64,000 nt of DNA from an uncultured Prevotellaceae bacterium. Its GTDB lineage: Bacteria; Bacteroidota; Bacteroidia; Bacteroidales; Bacteroidaceae. The stretch lies in NCBI GenBank assembly GCA_947169115.1, contig CAMVOK010000012.1, positions 27,540-91,539 of the forward strand, in the 5' to 3' direction. The notes beneath the pieces are model-generated. The model saw only the letters and a list, made by a program, of their open reading frames with translations, was not told where the DNA came from and searched no databases. Position numbers and translations under genes: made by a program. Positions 18,964-27,843 of this stretch are shown here, in pieces; position 1 is the first letter of the stretch; each line of letters starts with the position of its first letter.

Positions 18964-20265
18964 ATGCAAGGCTATAGCAAGGGTTTTCTGTATTTCGTTT
19001 GTGCCGTTTCGGCCATGGGCGGTCTGCTGTTTGGCTATGACTGGGTAGTGATAGGTGGTGCCAAACCGTTTTATGAGTTGTATTTTGGCATCAGCGAATG
19101 GCCGTTGATGCAAGGGGTGGCTATGACGACGGCCTTGATAGGCTGCTTGGTTGGTGCGATGGTGGCTGGGGCTGCAGCCGACAAGTATGGTCGAAAACCA
19201 TTGCTCATGACATCGGCTGTGTTGTTCACGGTATCTGCCATAGCTACTGGTTTGTTCAATGACTTTACGCTGTTTAATATTGCCCGCTTTGTGGGCGGTG
19301 TTGGCATCGGTGTAGCTTCGGCTCTGGCGCCTATGTATATTGCCGAGATGAGTCCGGCTGAGATTCGTGGACGTATGGTGAGTTTGAATCAGATGACTAT
19401 TGTACTTGGTATATTGGGTGCACAGATTGTAAACATGCTATTGGCGAAAGATACGACCATAGCCGAGAACCAGACGTGGAACGTAGCGTGGGGCTGGCGT
19501 TGGATGTTCTGGGCGGAAACCGTGCCAGCGGCATTGTTTCTTGTGATGAGTTTCTTTATCCCGGAAAGCCCTGTATATAAAAAGTTCAAAGTTCAAAGTT
19601 CAAAGTTAAATAGTAATAAGCAGGATGCAGGACTGAAGGTGCTGATGGAGAGCAAGTATAGCAAGGTTTTGATGTTAGGTCTCGTCATTGCTGTATTCCA
19701 GCAGTGGTGCGGAACGAATGTTATCTTTAACTACGCTCAGGAAATCTTTGTGGGTGCTGGGTTCGATGTGGATGGTATGTTTATCAATATCGTTATTACT
19801 GGTATTGCCAATGTGGTGTTTACGTTTGTGGCACTCTATACAATCGAGAAGTGGGGGCGTCGTACACTCATGCTGATAGGTGCAGGTGGACTGGGTTTGA
19901 TATATTTCACCTTGGGTACTTGCTATTTTATGGGAACAACAGGCATACTAATGGTGGTATTGGTGGTGGCAGCCATTTCGGTGTATGCTATGACGTTGGG
20001 GCCTGTTACATGGACGCTGTTGGCAGAGATTTTCCCGCATCGTATTCGTGGCATTGCCATGGCCACATGTACCTTTGCCCTTTGGGTAGGCTGCTGCACG
20101 CTGACGTTCTCATTTCCCTCGATGAATGCGGCTCTTGGTAGCAGTGGTACCTTCTGGATATACAGTGGCATCTGCATCTGTGCCTTTATGTTTCTGTTCC
20201 GCCATTGTCCAGAAACCAAAGGCAAGAGTCTTGAAGATTTGGAGAAAGAATTAGTGAATAAATAA
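18964..20265 (+). CDS. MFS sugar porter (XylE/GLUT-like)
   Basis: VSAMGGLLFGYDWVVIGGAKPF, ADKYGRKPLLM, GWRWMFWAETVPA, PETKGKSLEDLEKEL; likely start M at 18964. Confidence 0.92.
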   Translation: MQGYSKGFLYFVCAVSAMGGLLFGYDWVVIGGAKPFYELYFGISEWPLMQGVAMTTALIGCLVGAMVAGAAADKYGRKPLLMTSAVLFTVSAIATGLFNDFTLFNIARFVGGVGIGVASALAPMYIAEMSPAEIRGRMVSLNQMTIVLGILGAQIVNMLLAKDTTIAENQTWNVAWGWRWMFWAETVPAALFLVMSFFIPESPVYKKFKVQSSKLNSNKQDAGLKVLMESKYSKVLMLGLVIAVFQQWCGTNVIFNYAQEIFVGAGFDVDGMFINIVITGIANVVFTFVALYTIEKWGRRTLMLIGAGGLGLIYFTLGTCYFMGTTGILMVVLVVAAISVYAMTLGPVTWTLLAEIFPHRIRGIAMATCTFALWVGCCTLTFSFPSMNAALGSSGTFWIYSGICICAFMFLFRHCPETKGKSLEDLEKELVNK

Positions 20266-20340
20266 TAAATAATAAATGATAAATAATAAATCGTAAATCA
20301 TAAAATCATAAAATCATAATTCCTAATTCGTAATTTGAAA
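20262..20340. repeat. AT-rich low-complexity tandem tract
   Basis: aataaataataaataataaatgataaataataaatcgtaaatcataaaatcat. Confidence 0.85.
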
Positions 20341-20348
20341 ACAGTATC

Positions 20349-23300
20349 ATGGTAAAGGCTTGGAGAGAAATGGTTACCATTCCTACGTATGAAGTAGGAA
20401 AACCTGAAAAGAGCCCGATGTTTTTGGAAAAAAGAGTGTATCAGGGTTCCAGTGGTGTGGTATATCCTTATCCCGTTATAGAAACAATGAGTGATGAGAA
20501 GGTGGATAAAGTGTACAAGGCCGTATATATCGAAAACGAGTATATCAAGGTGATGATATTGCCAGAGTTGGGCGGTCGTGTACAGATGGCCTACGACAAG
20601 ATTAAGCAACGCCACTTTGTATATTACAACCATGTGATTAAGCCTGCCCTTGTGGGGTTGACAGGACCTTGGATCAGTGGTGGCATCGAGTTTAACTGGC
20701 CGCAGCACCATCGTCCATCGACATATTTGCCTGTAGATTGCACCATTGTTGAGAACAAGGATGGCTCCGTGACGGTATGGGTGAACGAAATGGAGCGTAT
20801 GTTCCATCAAAAAGGTATGGCTGGATTTACCTTACGCCCTGGTTGTGCCTATTTGGAGATTCAAGGACGTGTGAGCAATCGGACCAATCTGCCCCAGACC
20901 TTCCTCTGGTGGGCAAACCCTGCCGTAGAAGTGAATGATGCCTATCAGAGTGTGTTCCCGCCCGATATCAATGCCGTGTTCGATCATGGCAAGCGTGCTG
21001 TATCGAGTTTCCCCATAGCCACAGGTACCTATTATAAGATGGACTATTCGGCAGGTGTGGATATCTCGAACTACAAGAACATCTTTGTGCCCACAAGTTA
21101 TATGGGCGTAAACTCACGTTACGATTTCGAGGGTGGATACGAGAACGACACCCATGGTGGCATGCTACATGTGGCCAGTCACCACTACTCGCCTGGCAAG
21201 AAACAGTGGACTTGGGGTAATGGCGACTTCGGACGTGCCTGGGATCGCAACCTGACAGACAAAGCTCCCCTAACGGCTCCTAAGGGGGGCTGGAAGGGAG
21301 AGGTTACTGACTATTCCCTTTCCCAGGGGGGTGGTCAAGAGGGGTCTTTCCGTCCCTACATTGAGTTGATGGCCGGCGTATATACCGAGAATCAACCCGA
21401 CTTTACTTGGCTGATGCCTTACGAGGAGAAACAGTTTGTGCAGTACTTTATGCCTTATCGCGAGGTAGGTATTGTGAAACAGGCCTCGAAGGACTTTGTG
21501 ATGAACATTGAGCAGAACAGTGAGGGTAAAACGACGTTCAAAATATTGGCCACCTCGAAACAAAAGGTAAGCATTGTGCTCAAGGATAATGATGGTCATG
21601 AGTTTTATAAGAAGGTGGTAACGCTGACACCCGAGGAGGTGCTGATAGAGACCGTCTGCACGAAAGATGCTAAATTAAGCGATTTGAATCTTACCATCGA
21701 TCGTACCGAGCATGCCCGTATGTTACCTTTGCTGGAGTGGCATGCTGAGCCCGATGAAATCCGTCCTATCCCTGATGCTGCAGAGGCTGCTCTTTCGCCA
21801 CAAGATACCAAGACCATCGACCAGCTTTACCTGACGGGTCTGCATTTGGAACAGTATCGCCATGCCACCTGGAGTGCGCTCGACTATTACGAAGAGGCAT
21901 TGCGCCGGGATCCTTTGGATTATCGCTGCAACATGCAAATGGGATTATGGTATCTGCGTCGTGCCCGTTTCGATAAGGCCGAAGGATATCTGCAGACAGC
22001 TGTGAAGGTGCAGAAGAAGCGCAACCCGAATCCCTACGATGGTGAACCGCTTTTCTATCTGGGGGTTACAAAATTGTTCCTATCGAAGAGGGATGAGGCC
22101 TACAATTGTTTCTGGAAATCGACATGGAACAAAGCGTGGGCCGATGCAGGCTATTATGAGGCTGCATGCATCAGCATGGCCAACGAATGTTGGGAGGAGG
22201 CACTCGACGAGTTGGAACGATCCCTTATCAGCAATAGTCACAACCATCAGGCACGCGCCATGAAATCGGCTGTACTGCGTAAACTTGGCAGAAAAGAAGA
22301 GGCTTTGGCATGGATAAGTGAGTCGTATGAAATTGACCCATTCAATTATGTATGTATGGTCGAAGAATATCTGCTCACAGGTGAGAAGGCTCCGCTCGAT
22401 CGTATGGTGGAGCTGATGCATGGCAATATCTACAACTACCATGAAACGGCTCTCGACTATGTGCATGCCGGACTTGATGATGAAGCTGTACTGGTGTTGG
22501 AGACCGCCATCGGCAGAGGGGTTGAAGTGTCGCCCATGACCTATTATTATTTAGGACGCTATGATGAAGCAGAAAAGGCAGATTCGACCTACTGCTTCCC
22601 AAATCGTGCAGAGGATGCTTTAGTGCTTGAAGCAGCCAAGAAGCAGAATCCTAATGGTGCCAAGGCTCCCTACTATCTGGGTTGCCTATACTACGATAAG
22701 CGACAGTATGACCTGGCTATTCGGAACTGGGAAATCTCGGTTGGGCACGATCCTGACTTCCCGACCGTATGGCGTAATCTGGCCTTGGCACGATTCAATA
22801 AGCAACATCGTCAGGACGAAGCCTTAAAGTATATGGAGCGTGCTTTCCATCTGGATGAAACGGATGCCCGTATGCTGATGGAACTCGACCAACTCTATAA
22901 ACGTTTGCACAAGCCTCATGTGGAGCGCCTGAATTTCCTACAGAAGTACCCTGATTTGATTAAGCGTCGCGATGATTTGCTGCTCGAAGAGATTACACTC
23001 CTCAACCAAATCGGCCGATACCAAGAGGCGATGCAGAAACTTGATGCACATACGTTCCACCCGTGGGAAGGGGGCGAAGGTAAGGTGTCTGCACAATATC
23101 AGATTTGTAGGGTAGAACTGGCTAAGAAGGCCATCTGCAATCTGGAATATGAGGAGGCAGTGCGTTTGCTTAACGAGTGTCTGCAATATCCACACCATCT
23201 TGGTGAGGGCAAACTCTATGGTGCCCAAGAGAATGATTTCTATTATCTGCTTGGTGTCTGCTATGATGCTCAGGGCGACAAGGATAAGGCCATAGAATGT

Positions 23301-23702
23301 TGGGAAAAGGCTACTAAGGGGCCACAGGATCCTGCCGCAGCCATGTACTATAATGATGCCAAACCCGATAAGATATTCTATCAGGGACTGGCGCTCTACA
23401 AACTCGGTCGCGAGGGTGAGGCACATGGTCGGTTCTTCAAACTCATCAACTACGGCAAGCAACATATCTTTGAAAAGCAGGTGATGGACTACTTCGCTGT
23501 GTCGCTACCCGATTTGTTGATTTGGGACGACTCGCTCGATGTGAAGAACGAAATTCACTGTAAGTACATGTTGGCACTTGGCTATTGTGGTATGGGCAAT
23601 ATGGAGAAAGCTCAGAAGTATATGGCTGACGTGGAGTCTCTCGACAATAATCATCAAGGCATTCAGCAGTTACATTCAACGATAACAGAAATTTTAAAAT
23701 GA
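20349..23702 (+). CDS. DUF5107-domain TPR protein
   Basis: N-terminal LGGRVQMAYDKIKQRHFVYYNHVIKPALVGLTGPWISGGIEFNWPQHHRPST (DUF5107-like), C-terminal TPR repeats. Confidence 0.88.
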   Translation: MVKAWREMVTIPTYEVGKPEKSPMFLEKRVYQGSSGVVYPYPVIETMSDEKVDKVYKAVYIENEYIKVMILPELGGRVQMAYDKIKQRHFVYYNHVIKPALVGLTGPWISGGIEFNWPQHHRPSTYLPVDCTIVENKDGSVTVWVNEMERMFHQKGMAGFTLRPGCAYLEIQGRVSNRTNLPQTFLWWANPAVEVNDAYQSVFPPDINAVFDHGKRAVSSFPIATGTYYKMDYSAGVDISNYKNIFVPTSYMGVNSRYDFEGGYENDTHGGMLHVASHHYSPGKKQWTWGNGDFGRAWDRNLTDKAPLTAPKGGWKGEVTDYSLSQGGGQEGSFRPYIELMAGVYTENQPDFTWLMPYEEKQFVQYFMPYREVGIVKQASKDFVMNIEQNSEGKTTFKILATSKQKVSIVLKDNDGHEFYKKVVTLTPEEVLIETVCTKDAKLSDLNLTIDRTEHARMLPLLEWHAEPDEIRPIPDAAEAALSPQDTKTIDQLYLTGLHLEQYRHATWSALDYYEEALRRDPLDYRCNMQMGLWYLRRARFDKAEGYLQTAVKVQKKRNPNPYDGEPLFYLGVTKLFLSKRDEAYNCFWKSTWNKAWADAGYYEAACISMANECWEEALDELERSLISNSHNHQARAMKSAVLRKLGRKEEALAWISESYEIDPFNYVCMVEEYLLTGEKAPLDRMVELMHGNIYNYHETALDYVHAGLDDEAVLVLETAIGRGVEVSPMTYYYLGRYDEAEKADSTYCFPNRAEDALVLEAAKKQNPNGAKAPYYLGCLYYDKRQYDLAIRNWEISVGHDPDFPTVWRNLALARFNKQHRQDEALKYMERAFHLDETDARMLMELDQLYKRLHKPHVERLNFLQKYPDLIKRRDDLLLEEITLLNQIGRYQEAMQKLDAHTFHPWEGGEGKVSAQYQICRVELAKKAICNLEYEEAVRLLNECLQYPHHLGEGKLYGAQENDFYYLLGVCYDAQGDKDKAIECWEKATKGPQDPAAAMYYNDAKPDKIFYQGLALYKLGREGEAHGRFFKLINYGKQHIFEKQVMDYFAVSLPDLLIWDDSLDVKNEIHCKYMLALGYCGMGNMEKAQKYMADVESLDNNHQGIQQLHSTITEILK

Positions 23703-23767
23703 ACAGGCGGTGAGATAGTATCATTTACCAATTCACCGTACATGGAATAAATGAATGCCTTATAAAA

Positions 23768-23805
23768 AAACAGGTGTGATGCGGATTACTGCATCACACC
23801 TGTTT
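23768..23805. terminator. Bidirectional intrinsic terminator
   Basis: aaacaggtgtgatgc-N8-gcatcacacctgttt perfect stem between convergent genes. Confidence 0.85.
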
Positions 23806-23875
23806 CTATTTCGTTCTAATCTATCCAACCACCAAGGAGAATCGCATGACAGGAGTATTGAAGGAATGTTGATTA

Positions 23876-24892
23876 TCAGCTTTTGTATGAAGTATATTGA
23901 ACATAGAATCTGGTCACGTCACCACTATACCAATACCAGTAAGCGTAGTTTTGGAGGAAGTTGATATTTATGTCGGTAAGATTATAATCGTAAATTAAAT
24001 CTTTGGCCATTACCACACATTCCCCATTATACTGTCCGAAGTAATCACCTCGTGGGTTTGCATTCTTCATTTGCGCATCTAATGGTATCCAGCCGTATCC
24101 TTCGAGATAAAAGTCGGCCCAAACATGGAAACCTCCTTCCAGTTTCAAGCAGATAATATGACGTGACGGGATACCTTTATATCGGAGCAGGTTAACGACA
24201 ATCGTTGCGAAGTCGCCACACTCGCCACCACCATCGTCAAGTATCTGCTGTAATGTTCGAAACGAACCGTTTTTATAACGAAAATATGAAGCTGTAAACT
24301 CGTAACATTTGCGAGCGTAGTCGATAATATCTGTTGATTTTTCCCACAATTCATTACCTTTATTTACAATAAAAGGGTGAGAGGTGTTTATATATTCTCC
24401 CCGATTGCCCAGATACTTGCGATAAGGTTCACCCTCCTTGTCATAGTCCTTGATGGTTATCTTTGTAAAATCAACCTTGACGCTTTTCGTTGTTATCTCA
24501 AAATTACTTTGCATCGTAAGTGTCTGTGACGGAAAAGAGCTTTTTTCATTTACCAATGCCTTGTTTCCGTAGTTGGCATCCTCCATAAGAGTTCCGTCAG
24601 AGTATGTCAGATTCTTTACAGTCTGATATTCGTTGGTCAAAGGAATGGGTATAATCCCCACGAATCGGACGATATCACCTGTTCCGGATTTAGTAAATGT
24701 CGCTTGGGTGGTGTAGTTGCATGTAGTCTTTTCTGTTACGGAAACAGGCAGTCCATCTCCCTGATTGGGCATAGTGGGAGAGTCACCTCCCTGAACAACT
24801 TCATCGTGGGTAGGGGTTATTTCTTCATCTCCACAACTGATGAGGCATAAGGGTATCGCCACTAAACAGAGTGTAAAAAGGATTTTTCTCAT
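23876..24892 (-). CDS. Transglutaminase-like domain lipoprotein
   Basis: Lipobox LCLISCGDEE; GGGECGDFATIVVNLLRYKGIPSRHIICLKLEGGFHVWADFYLEGYGWIPLDA. Confidence 0.9.
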   Translation of the reverse strand: MRKILFTLCLVAIPLCLISCGDEEITPTHDEVVQGGDSPTMPNQGDGLPVSVTEKTTCNYTTQATFTKSGTGDIVRFVGIIPIPLTNEYQTVKNLTYSDGTLMEDANYGNKALVNEKSSFPSQTLTMQSNFEITTKSVKVDFTKITIKDYDKEGEPYRKYLGNRGEYINTSHPFIVNKGNELWEKSTDIIDYARKCYEFTASYFRYKNGSFRTLQQILDDGGGECGDFATIVVNLLRYKGIPSRHIICLKLEGGFHVWADFYLEGYGWIPLDAQMKNANPRGDYFGQYNGECVVMAKDLIYDYNLTDININFLQNYAYWYWYSGDVTRFYVQYTSYKS

Positions 24893-24918
24893 ATTTCCAT
24901 TAAATAAAACATGTGTGC

Positions 24919-25791
24919 TTACTTTTTTGCTTCCGCTCCCCTACTCCGCCAGATGCTCCAGGCACCAATGAGGATGAAAGGAACGCTGAGGAGCTGACCC
25001 ATGTTGAAGAACATGCCGTTCTCGAAATCGACCTGATTCTCCTTGGTGTATTCGATGAAGATGCGGGCAGTGAAAATAAGGAAAAGACAAATGCCGAAGA
25101 AGAAGCCAGTACCCACTTTCTGAGGATATTTACGATAAAAATACCAGTGAATGCCAAAGAAGAGTGCGTAGCACAGGGCTTCGTAGAGTTGGCCGGGATG
25201 ACGCGGAAGCATGTCCACACGCTCGAAGATAAAGGCCCAGGGCACATCGGTAGGACGACCGATGATTTCGGAGTTCATGAGGTTGCCCATGCGGATAGCA
25301 CAGGCACAGATAGGGGTGACGATGGAAATGTTGTCGAGTATCGTCAGGACCTTCATTCCCATCTTTTTGACATAGAGAATGAGGGCAAGGATGAGGCCCA
25401 GTGTACCACCATGGCTGGCCAGTCCTTCGTAGCCCGTATAGTGCCATGCCCCCATTGCATCCTGCTTCATGGGAAGTATCATTTCCAGCGGATGGGCAAG
25501 AAAATACGAAGGTTCGTAGAACAGGCAGTGACCCAAGCGGGCACCGATAAGTATGCCGAAAAAGCAATAGAAGACCAGCGGGTCGAATTTTTCCTCCGGG
25601 ATGCGCTGCTCGCGGAATAATTTATGTTCTAGCAGATACACCGTGAACAAGCCGATGGCCCAGCACAGCGAGTACCAGCGCACACCGAATGAACCGATGT
25701 GGAACAGGAATATGTCGGGGTTCCAGTGTATGAATAACAGCCCCCCTCCAACTCCCCCGAGGGGGAGAGATGCCAATAACGATGTCATCAT
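24919..25791 (-). CDS. lgt: Prolipoprotein diacylglyceryl transferase
   Basis: IRMGNLMNSEIIGRPTDVPWAFIF, RHPGQLYEALCYALFF, IGARLGHCLFYEP. Confidence 0.96.
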   Translation of the reverse strand: MMTSLLASLPLGGVGGGLLFIHWNPDIFLFHIGSFGVRWYSLCWAIGLFTVYLLEHKLFREQRIPEEKFDPLVFYCFFGILIGARLGHCLFYEPSYFLAHPLEMILPMKQDAMGAWHYTGYEGLASHGGTLGLILALILYVKKMGMKVLTILDNISIVTPICACAIRMGNLMNSEIIGRPTDVPWAFIFERVDMLPRHPGQLYEALCYALFFGIHWYFYRKYPQKVGTGFFFGICLFLIFTARIFIEYTKENQVDFENGMFFNMGQLLSVPFILIGAWSIWRSRGAEAKK

Positions 25792-25850
25792 TGTTTGTTC
25801 TTTATTTCATATCTATTATTCCTCCCCCTCGGGGAGGTTAGGAAGGGGCT

Positions 25851-26954
25851 TTATACGTTGAATCTAAAGTGCATGATATCACCGTCCTGCACTTCGTAGT
25901 CCTTGCCTTCGACCCCCATCTTACCAGCATCACGGACGGCAGCCTCGGAGCCATACTTGATGTAGTCGTCGTACTTGATGACCTCGGCGCGTATGAAGCC
26001 TTTTTCGAAGTCGGTGTGAATGACACCGGCACACTGTGGAGCCTTCCACCCGCGACGGAAAGTCCAGGCCTTCACCTCCATCTCGCCGGCGGTGATGAAC
26101 GTCTGCAGGTTCAAGAGAGAGTATATGGCCTTGATGAGGCGGTTGCAGCCACTCTCTGTCAGACCCATGTCCTCCAGGAACATCTGTTTCTCCTCATAGG
26201 TTTCCAGTTCGGCAATGTCGGCTTCCGTCTGTGCCGAAATGATGAGCATCTGGGCGCCCTCGTCCTTGATGGCCTCAGCCACGCGACGGGTGTATTCGTT
26301 GCCGTCCTTTGCACTCTGGTCATCGACGTTGCAGACATACAGGACAGGCTTTGTGGTCAGCAGGAAGAGATTCTTGGCAGCAGCCACCTCGTCCTCCGTC
26401 TCGAACGAAACTGTGCGAGCGCTCTTGCCTTGCAACAAGGCAGCTTTGTAGGCTTCCAGTACCGAGAGTTCTATCTTTGCCTGTTTGTCACCACCCACGC
26501 GAGCCTGCTTCTCCACCTTCTGCATGCGGCTTTCGATGGTTTCAAGGTCTTTCAGCTGCAGTTCCATGTCTATGATTTCCTTGTCGCGCACGGGGTCAAC
26601 GGAACCGTCAACGTGTACGATGTTTGTATCGTCGAAGCAGCGCAGGACGTGGATGATGGCATCGCACTCGCGGATGTTGGCCAGGAATTGGTTTCCGAGA
26701 CCCTCGCCTTTCGAGGCTCCCTTCACCAGTCCGGCTATGTCCACAATGTCGCACACGGCAGGCACGATGCGGCCCGGATGGACAAGTTCTGCAAGTTTTG
26801 CGAGTCGTTCGTCGGGAACGCTCACCTGCCCCATCTGGGCATCAATGGTGCAAAAAGGAAAATTGGCAGCCTGTGCCTTTGCGCTCGACAGGCAGTTAAA
26901 GAGAGTGGACTTGCCTACATTGGGCAGTCCTACGATACCAGCTTTCAGTGACAT
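25851..26954 (-). CDS. ychF: Redox-regulated ATPase YchF (Obg family)
   Basis: MSLKAGIVGLPNVGKSTLFNCLSSAKAQAANFPFCTIDAQMGQVSVPDERLAKLAEL. Confidence 0.97.
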   Translation of the reverse strand: MSLKAGIVGLPNVGKSTLFNCLSSAKAQAANFPFCTIDAQMGQVSVPDERLAKLAELVHPGRIVPAVCDIVDIAGLVKGASKGEGLGNQFLANIRECDAIIHVLRCFDDTNIVHVDGSVDPVRDKEIIDMELQLKDLETIESRMQKVEKQARVGGDKQAKIELSVLEAYKAALLQGKSARTVSFETEDEVAAAKNLFLLTTKPVLYVCNVDDQSAKDGNEYTRRVAEAIKDEGAQMLIISAQTEADIAELETYEEKQMFLEDMGLTESGCNRLIKAIYSLLNLQTFITAGEMEVKAWTFRRGWKAPQCAGVIHTDFEKGFIRAEVIKYDDYIKYGSEAAVRDAGKMGVEGKDYEVQDGDIMHFRFNV

Positions 26955-27283
26955 CTTGTTTATTTAACGATTTTATGATTAAACAACTTTAGTGATTTAC
27001 AGAGTGCAAAGGTACGATTAAGTAAGCGAAATGGCAAATTTCTTCGAAACAATGTTTCTTTAGGCAAACAAGCTCTGAGTCTTTGCACATTTCCTCAACG
27101 AGCGAAACATAGCCCCTTCAGGCCCTCTGATATCCGAGTATGAGTACCTAAAACCCAATCAAAGATATGGTAGTTCATCCAAGTTCGTCCAAATTATCAA
27201 TTAATCTAAAAAAAGATTGTCGGTTTTCTGTAAAACACTTATTTTTGTACAGAAATTAAGGAAATACCATAGTTATAGTTGAA

Positions 27284-27841
27284 ATGAGAGACGAAAACTT
27301 GTGTCGCGACATAGAGCGTGTGGTGGGCAGAACCATGATTACATCATCTGATTTTGTATGGTTGAGTGGTCAGATTGCTGCCCGTCAACGTAGTTCCGTC
27401 AGTGTGAACACATTAAAACGTCAGTGGGGGTATCTTGAGAAAGATGATACCTCGGTGCGACGTTCCACGTTGGACATTCTCTCGCAGTTTATAGGTTTTC
27501 GCGACTATTCTACCTATTGCCGTCAATGTCAGTCTTTAGACCCACAGAGCAATCCAGTCTTGAGTCGTCACATTGATACACGGCGTTTAGAAAGAGGTTT
27601 ACGTCTGCGTATCACATGGTTGCCCGACCGTGAGGTAGTGGTTGAACATTTGGGAAGTTGCCAGTTTATTGTGCGAAGTGTGAAAAACTCTAAACTTGCT
27701 GTTGACGATACCTTCGAGTGTACGTTGTTTATGGAGAATGAGCCCCTTTATCTGGGAAATCTTGTACATTTGGGGGCTGGTCCTGTAGCCTATGTGGCTG
27801 GCAAGCGCGATGGAATACGTTTTGAAATCATAGAGGACTAA
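27284..27841 (+). CDS. Hypothetical protein paired with the downstream Ser/Thr kinase
   Basis: 185 aa, complete ORF, 2-nt gap to the kinase; SVNTLKRQWGYLEKDDTSVRRSTLDILSQFIGF segment. Confidence 0.75.
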   Translation: MRDENLCRDIERVVGRTMITSSDFVWLSGQIAARQRSSVSVNTLKRQWGYLEKDDTSVRRSTLDILSQFIGFRDYSTYCRQCQSLDPQSNPVLSRHIDTRRLERGLRLRITWLPDREVVVEHLGSCQFIVRSVKNSKLAVDDTFECTLFMENEPLYLGNLVHLGAGPVAYVAGKRDGIRFEIIED

Positions 27842-27843
27842 AA

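Noticed and set aside
25869-26951. 360-aa plus-strand ORF opposite ychF
   Set aside because: Antisense to a highly conserved GTPase gene; no domain
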